The notes: generated by a model from the letters alone, not told the origin. DNA of 64,000 nucleotides from Clostridia bacterium (GCA_017429985.1 JAFRNW010000031.1:60556-124555); one strand, 5' to 3'; positions 16,929 to 26,171 are shown, numbered from the stretch's first letter. Made by a program: numbers and translations.

Positions 16929-19900
16929 TTACTGCGAATACTTCTGGACCAGTTCCCGGATATAGCTGTCGGACAGGCGGAAATACTTCTGGAGGTTTTC
17001 CAGCGCCCCCTCCGGCCTTGCCGCGACGCGCCTGCGCATCAGCGCGATATGCTCATCCCAGTCCGCCATGCTTTTCACGCTCATTCCGTGCGAACGCCAT
17101 CTGACGACATGCCGCTCCATTTCTGGACGCATCTCCTCCACCATGCCGTCGAATACGCGGAGAAGCTCCTCAGAAGAGAACTTCGTGCAGAGCAGTTCCA
17201 CATAGCGCTCGATGAAGCGGGTCCTCCAGGCCTCGTTTTTCTTCAGCCCGACGAACACGTCCATGTTGGTCAGAGATCCGTCGTGGGACGGGATGCCTTC
17301 CGCGGAAAAATAGGCCGGAAGCAGGCTGCGCTTCGCGCTGGAAGCCTCCTGGAAACCGAAATCCAGGTCGAAGAAGATGGGACGCCATCTGACCTTTTCG
17401 TCTTTTGTATGCCAGAATTTCTGGTTGAACATATCCGAGTTGATGATGAACGTCTGCGCGATGATGTAATCCGTGCAGTAATCGACATCCACCATCGTCG
17501 CGAACTCCTCGAATACGGAATCGTCCTTGAGCCGTTCGTTCCTCGCGAAGGCACGCGCGTTCAGGTATCCCTTCGCGGAACCCTTTGCCGCCCATTCGTT
17601 CCGCTTTACAAAATCCACGTCGCTTTTTTTGACCCCGTAGTGGGAAACGAGGAAATCGGCGTTCAGTTCCTCGTTCAGGTCGTAAAGTCCCCAGTAGGCA
17701 CCGTTCAGATACAGCGCGACGGGTCTCGTGCAGGCATAGTCGAGATTCATGCCGTTCACGATCCTAGAGCAGAAGGAATCGCGAAGGCGGGCCATGGTGA
17801 TGTCCTGTCCGCCGTTCCGCAGGACCAGCGAATAGAACGTCGATACCGCACAGTCGTCGAAGAACGGGTATGTGACGCTGCTCCTGCCGTATCCGCCGCG
17901 CAGGCTCAGGGAATACGACTTCGGCGTATATCCGACCGTACCCTGCCCCTTTGCCTTCATGCCGGCGGGAAAGCTAACACCGAGCGCGCCGTTTTCCGTA
18001 TAGTACGACACATACGCGACGCGTTCAGGCTTGTCGGCCTTTGACGCGTGGTTGACGTCCCTCAGAAGATCGGGATCGATCGAAACCGCGACGACAGGCA
18101 CCGTGTGAGCCCCGTCGAACAGATAGGTGCAGGTAACGGGATTGCTGTCCATCCGGCCTTCATGAAAAGCGGCGGCGCGGATCACGGAATTGTCGGAAAC
18201 CGTGATCGGATCGGAATAAAGCTTCGATTTTTTCGTAGGCGCGCTGCCGTCCGTGGTATACCGTATCTCGGACGTCAGATCCGGACATGTCAGGGTCAGT
18301 TCGAACGGTTCTTCATGGTAAAGAGACGTTACGGAGAACACGGGATCCGCCGCGTAGCCCGGAACGGTATCGGAAGAGTTTGCCTTCCCTTTTGTCGGTT
18401 TCAGAAAATAGACACGTTCCGTATACACGTCGGACTCGATCCTCCCGACCGAGTATCCGGGACGGATATATCCGCTCGAGATCCGGTCCACGAGCACTCC
18501 CTGCGCGTCGGAGAGATAAATGTCTTCTCCGGAAGAAGCGAGTGAAAACGGGATCATCTTTGCATCCGGCTCATCGGACGACATGTCGAAGGTCAGATAG
18601 GTCTGCGCGGGAATGACGGTCCCCTGGGCAAACGTGTACCGGTCCGGCCGATCGGCGTCATCCGTCAGGTGCCAGCCGGACAGATCGATGTCGGTCGTTC
18701 CTCCGTTGAAGAGTTCGATCCAGTCGGGCGTATCCGTCCGCGCTTTTTTTGCGGTGCTCACTTCGCTGATAAAAACGCCCTGATTATTGAAAAAGCCGAT
18801 CAAATCGGCATTTTCAAAACCTGCTGCATTGTCGGCCCATGGCGTCGGCTGCGCGTAGTATTCCGTATTGCCGTCCTGATCCCTTCCGATGGAGATGTTG
18901 CTGGGCGGGTCCTCCATCAGAGGAAGCGTATCCGTCCGCATGGTCGTGAGATCGGTCAGACACAGGACCGTGTCCTGTTTCCCGAGCTTGAACGAGGCGT
19001 GGATCTCATTGCCGTCCGTGATGTCTTTTCCCGAAAGGAAGATGACAAGATACGAATGCGGACCCATGACGACGTCGGGAAGCGCAAACTTGAACAGATC
19101 GTCCGCGTTGTCGGACAGGAAATAGTTCTTGAGCGAAACATCCGAACCGGAGGAGTTGTACAGTTCCACCCATTCACAGCGGATGCCTTCCGAATCGGTG
19201 ATGCTGTACTTGTTTTTCTGAAGCACCTCATGGATCCGGACCGGGTCCGATGCATCCATCGGCGAACCGGAAACGCTGTCGATGAGGCGGTCGGAGTTTA
19301 CGGCGCCGGGAGACGGGAAAGCGGTATACTTGCATGTACCGTTCTGGAATACCGCCGCAAGACCGGCCGGGACTTCTTTCTCCCATGTAACGGATTCGAC
19401 CAGACGTCCGTCAATGGAGGTCAGATAAACGGTCGTATCGTTCCTGCTGAGCTTGAAACTGGTCTCCAGCTCCCTTTCGCCGTTGTGCACGCCGTCCGCG
19501 TAGACGATCGCGTACGCGCCAGGCTGAACGGTGCATTCCGGAAGCTGGAACCTCATCAGGTTTGTCGACGAGTCGGACAGATAATAGTTGTCCAGCTGGA
19601 TCGGGAGCGAGGACCGGTTATAAAGCTCGATCCACGGACCGCCGTCCGCGGAAGAAGGCATGACTTCCGATACGGTGAGGCCGGAATAGTCCTTTTCGGT
19701 CAGGATGTCGTCGATCGATGAGAATATCTTCGCGTCATCGTTCGGCATGCCCGGCGTCGGCTCGGCGCAGTATCCGAACGTACCGTCCGATTTCCGCGCG
19801 TACGAAACGTCGGTTACAAGCGCGGGAATGGTGATGTTGGAAAGAAGATTGTAGTAGGGATCCGTCAGGTAGAGATTGTCTCCGCTTTTGGAAAGACCGA

Positions 19901-20267
19901 ACCCCGTGCAGGGAACGCTCGTCGCGTTGATGCCGTTGTTGTCTCCGCAGTATACGACGAGATACCCGCCTGACGCGATCGCGGCACCCTCCGGGAAAAC
20001 GTACTTATGGAAATCGCTCGTGTTGTCCGAAAGGCCATAGCCTGCAAGGTCGATCGCGTGATCGGTCGGATTGTACAGTTCGATCCAGTCGGGAGAACCG
20101 ACATCCGGATCGAGAAGCGACTGCTTGTTGCTCGAAACGATCTCGTTCACGCAAAGCGCGGATTTAACGGGAGCCGGCTCTTCCTGCAAAAGGGAACAGC
20201 CCGCGAGACCCGTAAGAATCAGCGCGGAAAGCGTGATGAGAATTGATTTCTTCAAGAATCCGACCAT
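16929..20267 (-). CDS. CotH-kinase lipoprotein with four lamin-tail domains
   Basis: A surface lipoprotein of about 1112 residues. The ATG at 20267 begins a signal peptide ending in the lipobox LTGLAGC; the upstream ATG at 20312 would bury it. Four lamin-tail-like (LTD) domains follow, each marked by a W-I-E-L-Y/F-N or W-V-E-L-Y-N turn (DWIELYNPT, PWIELYNRS, EWVELYNSS, DWIELFNGG). Next is a chitobiase-C-like module (RYTTDGSAPTKKSKLYSDPI), then a CotH kinase domain with KSYSLSLRGGYG, NGAYWGLYDLNE and the metal-binding FFDLDFGF. CotH kinases phosphorylate proteins in spores and elsewhere; the target here is unknown. It follows the ttcA-like gene closely. Confidence 0.85.
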   Translation of the reverse strand: MVGFLKKSILITLSALILTGLAGCSLLQEEPAPVKSALCVNEIVSSNKQSLLDPDVGSPDWIELYNPTDHAIDLAGYGLSDNTSDFHKYVFPEGAAIASGGYLVVYCGDNNGINATSVPCTGFGLSKSGDNLYLTDPYYNLLSNITIPALVTDVSYARKSDGTFGYCAEPTPGMPNDDAKIFSSIDDILTEKDYSGLTVSEVMPSSADGGPWIELYNRSSLPIQLDNYYLSDSSTNLMRFQLPECTVQPGAYAIVYADGVHNGERELETSFKLSRNDTTVYLTSIDGRLVESVTWEKEVPAGLAAVFQNGTCKYTAFPSPGAVNSDRLIDSVSGSPMDASDPVRIHEVLQKNKYSITDSEGIRCEWVELYNSSGSDVSLKNYFLSDNADDLFKFALPDVVMGPHSYLVIFLSGKDITDGNEIHASFKLGKQDTVLCLTDLTTMRTDTLPLMEDPPSNISIGRDQDGNTEYYAQPTPWADNAAGFENADLIGFFNNQGVFISEVSTAKKARTDTPDWIELFNGGTTDIDLSGWHLTDDADRPDRYTFAQGTVIPAQTYLTFDMSSDEPDAKMIPFSLASSGEDIYLSDAQGVLVDRISSGYIRPGYSVGRIESDVYTERVYFLKPTKGKANSSDTVPGYAADPVFSVTSLYHEEPFELTLTCPDLTSEIRYTTDGSAPTKKSKLYSDPITVSDNSVIRAAAFHEGRMDSNPVTCTYLFDGAHTVPVVAVSIDPDLLRDVNHASKADKPERVAYVSYYTENGALGVSFPAGMKAKGQGTVGYTPKSYSLSLRGGYGRSSVTYPFFDDCAVSTFYSLVLRNGGQDITMARLRDSFCSRIVNGMNLDYACTRPVALYLNGAYWGLYDLNEELNADFLVSHYGVKKSDVDFVKRNEWAAKGSAKGYLNARAFARNERLKDDSVFEEFATMVDVDYCTDYIIAQTFIINSDMFNQKFWHTKDEKVRWRPIFFDLDFGFQEASSAKRSLLPAYFSAEGIPSHDGSLTNMDVFVGLKKNEAWRTRFIERYVELLCTKFSSEELLRVFDGMVEEMRPEMERHVVRWRSHGMSVKSMADWDEHIALMRRRVAARPEGALENLQKYFRLSDSYIRELVQKYSQ

Positions 20268-20331
20268 ATGTTTCACTTTACCACATTCCTGACGGAATAT
20301 GAATAAACGCATTGTGAATAATAAAAGGCGC

Positions 20332-21063
20332 TCAAGGTTTTTTTAAACGCATCCTGTCCCAGAGACCGTAGGTCTCCGGCGTGCTGATGGCGTGCATCAT
20401 CTTTTCCTCCACATCGGGGACCAGCGTGCTGAGATGCTTGATCAGCTCCCTCGCCTCGTCGCGCTTCGTGGATCCGGCAATGCTGCAGTGCGGCGGCAGC
20501 ACGGGAAGATTCTGCGCGCGCGCGATGGAACGCGCCTCCCGTTCGGGCAGGAAAATCAGGGGCCGAATGACCGTGATATCCTTTCTCGAAAGATAGGTCA
20601 CAGGCGCGAACGTGTTGATCCTGCCCTCGTAAAGAAGACTCAGGAAAAACGTTTCCAGCACGTCGTCACGGTTATGTCCCAGCGCAACTTTGGAGCACCC
20701 CCGCTCCTTGGCTGCCGTGTTCAGTGCGCCGCGGCGCAGTTTGGCGCATAGCGCGCAGGGGCTGCGCTCGTCGCGGTATTCAAAAACCACCTTGCCGATA
20801 TCCGTCCGGATCACAGAGTAATCGATCCCGTTTTCCTCCGCGAACGCCTCGACTTCCGAGTAATCAATATCCTCGATGCCGAGATCGAGCGTGACGGCGC
20901 AGAGATCGAATTTGGTATATGAGAATCTCTGGTAAAGCTTCAGGCCCTTCATCAAAAGCAGGGAATCCTTCCCGCCGGAAACACCGACGCATACCCTGTC
21001 CCCGTCCTCTATCATGTGATACCGTTCATCCGCTCTGCGGATGCATCCAAGAACATGTTTCAT
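20332..21063 (-). CDS. TtcA/TilS-family tRNA thiolation ATPase
   Basis: A 243-residue PP-loop enzyme. CVGVSGGKDSLLLM (about residue 26-39) is the adenylating P-loop; SPCALCAKLRRG supplies the paired cysteines of TtcA-type proteins, which bind an Fe-S cluster; and ALGHNRDDVLETF is a conserved substrate-binding block. TtcA forms 2-thiocytidine in tRNA; in Bacillota this branch has various members and the exact base is not certain. It sits between the phosphodiester-glycosidase and CotH genes, in the same direction, with short gaps. Confidence 0.8.
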   Translation of the reverse strand: MKHVLGCIRRADERYHMIEDGDRVCVGVSGGKDSLLLMKGLKLYQRFSYTKFDLCAVTLDLGIEDIDYSEVEAFAEENGIDYSVIRTDIGKVVFEYRDERSPCALCAKLRRGALNTAAKERGCSKVALGHNRDDVLETFFLSLLYEGRINTFAPVTYLSRKDITVIRPLIFLPEREARSIARAQNLPVLPPHCSIAGSTKRDEARELIKHLSTLVPDVEEKMMHAISTPETYGLWDRMRLKKP

Positions 21064-21100
21064 ATTCCATCAATTCTGTATATCAGATTTCTGTCCGTCA

Positions 21101-22114
21101 TCAGCCGATCAGCAGAATGTCGGAGCATTTTCTTCCGCCGCCGGCAGGGCGGTTGACGGTTTGGTTGCGGAACACCATGCTCGCCGTCTGACCTCCGTCG
21201 AGGTTATAGGCGACCGTGCAGCCGAGCGAGTGCATGAAATCCGAAAGATCGGTCATGGTCATGCCGAGCGAATAGTCCTCATCCCTTCCGTCCACGATCA
21301 CAAAACAGTAATGACCCGGCTCGTAGTAACCGACGGCGCCTCTGGGATGACGTTTCAATAATGATTCGGCGCAGTGAAAAGAGGTTTTCGGAAGCCCGTA
21401 TTCGTTCAAAAGGATCGGTCCGAAGACCCAGAGCTGCATGATATCCGGATCGGAAGCGACCTGCTCGTAGGTCAGTTTTTTTGCGCCGTACACCTTCATG
21501 GTCCCGTCCCTGTAGAGAGCGAGGATATCCTTCGTGCCGAGTTCGTCCCTGTTTTTATACCGGAACAGCTCTCCGTTTCGGATCACCGCGCCGTGGGCGT
21601 TCATGGAATAGAAATCTCCGGACATGGCGAGTATGGCCCCGTTGTTTCTTGCCATAGCCTGGACGGTCTCCCTGTTTCCGTTATACTCACCGGACGAGAA
21701 AGCGGTCCGGAACGAGTCCAGTGAACGGATATAGATGTCCGCGACATAGCACTGGCTCTTGTGGAACCGTTTCTTCTCGATCCGGATGGAAACCATGCTG
21801 TCCGTATATTCCGTATCCGAAACGACCGGTTCGCGGAATGCAAAACGGCAGAGATGATTTGCGGAGATGATATCCGGCGTCTCCCCGACCGGAAGAGCGG
21901 CCTCCGGATCAAGCAGGCCGACGGTTTTAAGCAGGATCTCCGGTCCGAGCATGGACGTACCGGACGAAGCGTCTCTGAATGCGCAGGCTGCGTCCGCCGC
22001 GCTCAGGACGCCGTCGCCGTTGAGATCCGCCGCGGTTTCCTCCGCCTCCGCGGATACGGAAATGACCAGCACGGACATGCTCAGCAGAATTGTCAGAATC
22101 AGTCTTTTCATCAT
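21101..22114 (-). CDS. Secreted phosphodiester glycosidase with dockerin-like repeat
   Basis: A 337-residue exported protein. MMKRLILTILLSMSVLVISVSA is a signal peptide; it supports a start at 22114 rather than at the distant 22195. Next comes ADLNGDGVLSAADA, one calcium-loop repeat like half of a type I dockerin. The rest is a NAGPA-type phosphodiester glycosidase domain: ILAMSGDFYSMNAHGAVIRNGE, then FGPILLNEYG, and the end motif CTVAYNLDGGQTASMVF. The family removes sugar-phosphodiester caps, but bacterial substrates are mostly unknown. A paralogous domain ends the fusion protein at 38203-40791. Confidence 0.82.
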   Translation of the reverse strand: MMKRLILTILLSMSVLVISVSAEAEETAADLNGDGVLSAADAACAFRDASSGTSMLGPEILLKTVGLLDPEAALPVGETPDIISANHLCRFAFREPVVSDTEYTDSMVSIRIEKKRFHKSQCYVADIYIRSLDSFRTAFSSGEYNGNRETVQAMARNNGAILAMSGDFYSMNAHGAVIRNGELFRYKNRDELGTKDILALYRDGTMKVYGAKKLTYEQVASDPDIMQLWVFGPILLNEYGLPKTSFHCAESLLKRHPRGAVGYYEPGHYCFVIVDGRDEDYSLGMTMTDLSDFMHSLGCTVAYNLDGGQTASMVFRNQTVNRPAGGGRKCSDILLIG

Positions 22115-22159
22115 CTGTATCATTATAGCGGAAGATTGTGAATTTGGATCATTACGGGA

Positions 22160-22187
22160 TTGAAAAAAATCGTGAACTATGTATAAT
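22160..22187 (+). promoter_or_regulatory. Promoter of the MsmX-type ATPase gene
   Basis: TTGAAA (22160-22165), a 16-base spacer and a perfect TATAAT (22182-22187). Predicted start is near 22194, which leaves a leader of about 180 bases full of hairpins. Confidence 0.75.
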
Positions 22188-22193
22188 AAAATC

Positions 22194-22373
22194 ATAATAA
22201 TATGCGCAGGAACTACTCCACTTCCTAGTTCCTGTGACAGAAAAAGAAAAGGAGGATCATCCGCTGACTAGCGGTGCAGCATTGTGGAGACATGCTGTAA
22301 TGCGTCGGACATTTTACCTGTCCTTCGCGAGGCAGGCAGTTGAAGGATTTCGTGCCTGCCATAGTTAGAACAA
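22194..22373 (+). ncRNA. Structured leader RNA upstream of the MsmX-type ATPase
   Basis: Five consecutive hairpins can be read. P1: CAGGAACTA (22207-22215) with TAGTTCCTG (22226-22234), extendable by two pairs. P2: CCGCT/AGCGG (22261-22274). P3: TGCAGCAT with ATGCTGTA (22275-22299). P4: GGAC/GTCC with an outer GCG/CGC (22302-22328). P5: GGCAGGCA with TGCCTGCC (22331-22360). AAAAGGAGG (22247-22255) lies between P1 and P2, far from the start codon, and its GGAG could pair with CTCC in the P1 loop. No ribosome-binding site lies in the 13 bases before the ATG; a GAAGGA sits in the P5 loop. No terminator T-run follows any hairpin, so control at translation or mRNA stability is more likely than attenuation. 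No known riboswitch class was recognised. Confidence 0.65.
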
Positions 22374-23585
22374 ATGGCAAGTGTAACCCTGAAGAACATC
22401 AAAAAGATCTACCCGTTTTCCGGCAACGAGCAGAAAAAGAACGCAAAGAAAAAGAAAGCTCCTGACAAACCGGAAAGCAACAGACCGAATCTTCTCGTTA
22501 CGGACAAGGGCGTCGTAGCGGTGCAGGATTTCAATCTGGACATCCAGGACAAGGAATTCATCGTTCTTGTCGGACCTTCCGGATGCGGAAAATCCACCAC
22601 CCTCCGTATGATCGCCGGTCTTGAGGAGATTTCGGAAGGCGAACTCTATATCGGGGACAAGCTCGTGAACGATGTTGCTCCGAAGGACAGAGATATCGCC
22701 ATGGTCTTCCAGAACTATGCTCTGTATCCTCACATGACGGTTTATGACAACATGGCGTTTGCGCTGAAACTCCGCAAAATGCCGAAGGACGAGATCGACA
22801 AGCGCGTCCGCAACGCCGCCAAGATTCTTGAGATCACCGAATACCTTGAGAGAAAACCGAAGGCTCTGTCCGGCGGTCAGCGCCAGCGTGTCGCGATCGG
22901 CCGCGCGATCGTCCGTGAACCGCAGGTCTTCCTGATGGACGAACCGCTCTCCAACCTGGATGCGAAACTCAGGAACCAGATGCGTGCCGAGATCATCAAA
23001 CTCCGCCAGACCATCAACACCACGTTCATTTACGTTACGCACGACCAGACCGAAGCTATGACGCTCGGCGACCGTATCGTCATCATGAAGGACGGCGTTG
23101 TCCAGCAGATCGGAACGCCGCAGGAAGTCTTCAATACCCCCGCCAACCTGTTTGTCGCGGGATTCATCGGAACGCCGCAGATGAACTTCTTCGATGCGGA
23201 ACTGAACAGAGTCGGCGACCAGTACGACGTAACCGTGGACGGCGTCCACTTCGAGCTGAATCCTGATACGCAGGCCAGGCTGAGAGAAAAAGGCGCGGAA
23301 TCCCAGGCCATTACCCTCGGCGTCCGTCCCGAGCATATCACGCTCTGCAGCGCGGATGCCGGCAGGCCGCATATCAAAGCGAAGGTCGACGTATCCGAGA
23401 TGATGGGCTCCTCCATCCATCTCCATACCAATGCAGAAGGAAAGGATATCGTTATCGTTCTTTCCACGCTGGATCTTCCCGCCGAACATCGCGCCGGCTT
23501 CAGATACGGCGATGATGTCTGCCTGACATGGGATCCTGACGTTGTCCATCTGTTTGACAGGGACGGCATCAGCCTGACCTTCTGA
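22374..23585 (+). CDS. MsmX/UgpC-type sugar ABC transporter ATPase
   Basis: A 403-residue ATPase of the MalK-like group. Walker A is [13 protein letters not shown], the Q-loop is [11 protein letters not shown], the signature is [14 protein letters not shown], Walker B is [14 protein letters not shown], and the switch His is in [15 protein letters not shown]-type regulatory domain follows from about residue 260. A lysine-rich insertion (residues about 17-42) separates the first strand from the nucleotide fold. It stands alone without permease or binding-protein genes, as is usual for shared multi-importer ATPases such as MsmX. It lies behind a structured leader and ends at a strong terminator. 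Confidence 0.92.
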   Translation: MASVTLKNIKKIYPFSGNEQKKNAKKKKAPDKPESNRPNLLVTDKGVVAVQDFNLDIQDKEFIVLVGPSGCGKSTTLRMIAGLEEISEGELYIGDKLVNDVAPKDRDIAMVFQNYALYPHMTVYDNMAFALKLRKMPKDEIDKRVRNAAKILEITEYLERKPKALSGGQRQRVAIGRAIVREPQVFLMDEPLSNLDAKLRNQMRAEIIKLRQTINTTFIYVTHDQTEAMTLGDRIVIMKDGVVQQIGTPQEVFNTPANLFVAGFIGTPQMNFFDAELNRVGDQYDVTVDGVHFELNPDTQARLREKGAESQAITLGVRPEHITLCSADAGRPHIKAKVDVSEMMGSSIHLHTNAEGKDIVIVLSTLDLPAEHRAGFRYGDDVCLTWDPDVVHLFDRDGISLTF

Positions 23586-23613
23586 GGAAGGCTTCACAAC
23601 CTCACAATAAAAC

Positions 23614-23652
23614 GAATCTCCGGGCATTGTCCGGAGATTCTTCTTTTCTTTC
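23614..23652 (+). terminator. Bidirectional intrinsic terminator
   Basis: GAATCTCCGG and CCGGAGATTC form a perfect 10-bp stem followed by TTCTTTTCTTT on the plus strand. The other strand has GTTTTATT, so it may also end the minus-strand gene at 23667. Confidence 0.85.
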
Positions 23653-23666
23653 TGGATCGTAATCTG

Positions 23667-23945
23667 TCAGGATTTCTTTTTCTTTTCCCTTATGATTTCA
23701 AGCTCGAGCTTGTCGTAACGGAAGTCATCGATGAAATCCGGCTTTTTGAATACCGTGATTCCGAATTCCTGGAGCTCGCGCAGGTTTTTCGCCATGACAA
23801 GCGGTCTGGAGATATCGAACGTGCGGCATACCTCGGTCAGGATGCCGTTCCACGTTTCCGTATCGTAAACAGGTGCAAGATCAAAATCCTGCACCTGTGA
23901 TACGACTGTCTTATTTTTTGAAATGCATTTTGACCAGAGTTTCAA
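23667..23945 (-). CDS. Small hypothetical protein
   Basis: A 92-residue soluble protein with a charged lysine-rich tail (IIREKKKKS). I do not recognise a family. The middle (DTETWNGILTEVCRTFDISRPLVMAKNLRELQEFGITVF) reads as helix-strand-helix and has no obvious active-site motif. The start is TTG with GAGGT about 7 bases upstream; this site directly follows the stop of the zinc-ribbon gene, so the two are probably cotranscribed. Confidence 0.65.
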   Translation of the reverse strand: MKLWSKCISKNKTVVSQVQDFDLAPVYDTETWNGILTEVCRTFDISRPLVMAKNLRELQEFGITVFKKPDFIDDFRYDKLELEIIREKKKKS

Positions 23946-23954
23946 AGGCTAACC

Positions 23955-26171
23955 TCATTCGTTCCAGATGAACCAGCCCCAAATGTACGGAGCACCGGAA
24001 TCCTCGTACAGACCGGCGTTGTATCCGGCGACGGTCTTCTTCTTGCCGATGTCGTCGTTGTTGATCGTATTCCTCGAGCTGCGGTTGCAGACATACACGG
24101 AGTTGCCGTGCGAATCCTGCATACGGAAGATGACATACGGCGAATCGGAAGCGATCTCTTTGACCGTACCAGTGAAGGTGAGCTGCGTATCAGTCGCTTT
24201 TCCTTCCACCAGTTTCTGGTAGTTCTTCGCGACATTCAGCGCTTTGGTCTTGTATGTGGAGGATTTCAGAGTCGGCATGCACTCCACAATGCAGGAAGTC
24301 GTGCCGTCATTGTATCCTTCTGCTGTTCCGTTGAAAGTGATCTTGTAGCAGCCTTCGTCCTTTACGGATACGCTGCATGTGAATCTGCCGTCTGCAACCA
24401 GAACATCGCCGCAGGATACGTTGCTGCTGTCACAACTCGCTACGATCGTCGCGCCGGAAGGAGCGGTGCCCTCTACAAGGACTTTGCCGTCCGCAGCGGT
24501 CAGGTTTGCGCCGGCGGATGTGACGACGATCTCCATATCCTTTACGACGTACGGCGTGACTTCGATCGTCGCGGTAGCCGTGACGCAGTTGACCTTCTTC
24601 GCAACAACGACGATGGAATCGTCCTGACCTGAAACAGGCGTGTAGGAACCGGAGAAGACGCCGCCTTCATAGACCTGCACGTTTTCACCGTTGATCGATA
24701 CTTCCACGGTGTGATCCGTAACGGTTCCTTTGACTTCGATCGGACTTCCGTCCGGATTCGCTTCGACAGGAGAGGTTTCCGGCGTTTCCAGAATCAGACT
24801 GACCTGCGGAACGGTAACCGTCGCGGACGGTACGTTGATCGTTTTTGCATCACCGTTCGGAAGCGTGATCTCGAGCTGCGGGGTCACGGTGACGGTTGTG
24901 CTTTCACAGTAATCGCCGGGCAGGAATACTTCGCGCGGGACACGGATGGAAACCTGATTGTCCTGCGTGATCGGAACGGTGTCGTTCTCGAGCTGCGCTT
25001 TGGAAATCAGACGCACTTTACTGCCGGTCGGAGCGTGGACATTGATCGTGAACATCGGCACGCCGTTGCTCTCGGTCTCTTCAATCGTAGCGCTCAGATC
25101 ATCCGGAGAGCTGACCGCGGTCTGGGCCGTGCCGGGATCCGTTTCAACGATGTCCGAGGCCGCCGGCTTCGTCTTATTGCCGCCGAACAGGCTTCCGCCG
25201 TTCTTCTTCAGAAGATAGGTTGCGAAAAATGCGATCAGGGCAAGAAGGATAACGATCAGAGCGATAAAGAGAATCGTGCTTCCCCTCTTCTTCTTGGGCT
25301 CATCGTCGTCATCGAATTCCTGATCGTAGTACTCGTCGTCAAACTCGTTCTCGTCGTCGTCCTCGTCCTCTTCGTCCTCGTCGGAAGTGTAATTATCAAG
25401 TTCTTCGATATCGTCGTCAAAGGACGGTTTGTGTTTGCGGGACTTGAACCAGGATCTGGAAGCGCTCGCCTTCTTCTCAAAGAGGTCATCCTCTTCCGGC
25501 TCCTCTTCAACGGTATCGGCGATTTCATCCAGATCGTCGTCGGAGAACAGCTCGTCCTTCGGCTTGGCCGTATAGGTCGGCTCATAGGCAGGCCTGGAAG
25601 TTGCGTGCGTTTTTGCTGACGCAGGCGCTGCAGGTTTTTCCGAAACAGCCGCGGCCGCAGCACCGGCGGACGCTGCAGCAGCAGCGCCGGCAGCGGGCCG
25701 GAACGATCCGGGAGCGTTGTTGGTTCCGCAGTAAGGGCAGAACAATGCGCCGGGAATCAGCTTCTTTCCGCAGTTCATGCAGAAGCGGATATCATCGTTC
25801 GGAGTTTCGGGCTCGGGTGCAGGCTTGGGAGCTTCCGGTACGGGCTCTTCCTTCGGAGCGGGCGCCGCTGCTTCCTTTGCGGCCTCTGCCGCTATTGCCG
25901 CCTGCTTCGCGGTCTTGGCGTAAGCAGCTGCCGGAGACGGTCCGTTGAACGCCTTCGTGGGCCATACCGGCGCGCTTGTGAAATGACGCTGCGGCCTTCC
26001 GGACGGTTTCTGCTCGGTCTTAAGTTCTTCGACGGGAACGAACGGATTCGCTTCTTCCGCCGTTACTTCCGGTATATTCTCATTTCTTTCGGAGCTTTTC
26101 AGCCTTGCCCCGCATACTTTGCAGTTTGTCAAATTCTCGGCATTATAGGCGCCGCATGTTTTACAAACCAT
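23955..26171 (-). CDS. Zinc-ribbon membrane protein with extracellular domains
   Basis: A 738-residue protein with one membrane segment. The N-terminus has a zinc ribbon (MVCKTCGAYNAENLTNCKVCGA); a second follows at about residue 131 (FCMNCGKKLIPGALFCPYCG). A long Ala/Pro/Glu-rich and then very acidic linker (DEDEEDEDDDENEFDDE) leads to the membrane segment ILFIALIVILLALIAFFATYLL (about residue 300). The outer part has several beta-rich repeats and ends in an OB-like domain (LTFTGTVKEIASDSPYVIF ... GWFIWNE). A GGAGGG ribosome-binding site precedes the ATG. Function unknown; the layout suggests an envelope-associated sensor or scaffold. Confidence 0.7.
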   Translation of the reverse strand: MVCKTCGAYNAENLTNCKVCGARLKSSERNENIPEVTAEEANPFVPVEELKTEQKPSGRPQRHFTSAPVWPTKAFNGPSPAAAYAKTAKQAAIAAEAAKEAAAPAPKEEPVPEAPKPAPEPETPNDDIRFCMNCGKKLIPGALFCPYCGTNNAPGSFRPAAGAAAAASAGAAAAAVSEKPAAPASAKTHATSRPAYEPTYTAKPKDELFSDDDLDEIADTVEEEPEEDDLFEKKASASRSWFKSRKHKPSFDDDIEELDNYTSDEDEEDEDDDENEFDDEYYDQEFDDDDEPKKKRGSTILFIALIVILLALIAFFATYLLKKNGGSLFGGNKTKPAASDIVETDPGTAQTAVSSPDDLSATIEETESNGVPMFTINVHAPTGSKVRLISKAQLENDTVPITQDNQVSIRVPREVFLPGDYCESTTVTVTPQLEITLPNGDAKTINVPSATVTVPQVSLILETPETSPVEANPDGSPIEVKGTVTDHTVEVSINGENVQVYEGGVFSGSYTPVSGQDDSIVVVAKKVNCVTATATIEVTPYVVKDMEIVVTSAGANLTAADGKVLVEGTAPSGATIVASCDSSNVSCGDVLVADGRFTCSVSVKDEGCYKITFNGTAEGYNDGTTSCIVECMPTLKSSTYKTKALNVAKNYQKLVEGKATDTQLTFTGTVKEIASDSPYVIFRMQDSHGNSVYVCNRSSRNTINNDDIGKKKTVAGYNAGLYEDSGAPYIWGWFIWNE

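Noticed and set aside
22122..22150. TATAAT directly before the phosphodiester-glycosidase start, suggesting a leaderless mRNA
   Set aside because: No -35 at the right distance and the sequence is AT-rich by chance; kept only as a remark.
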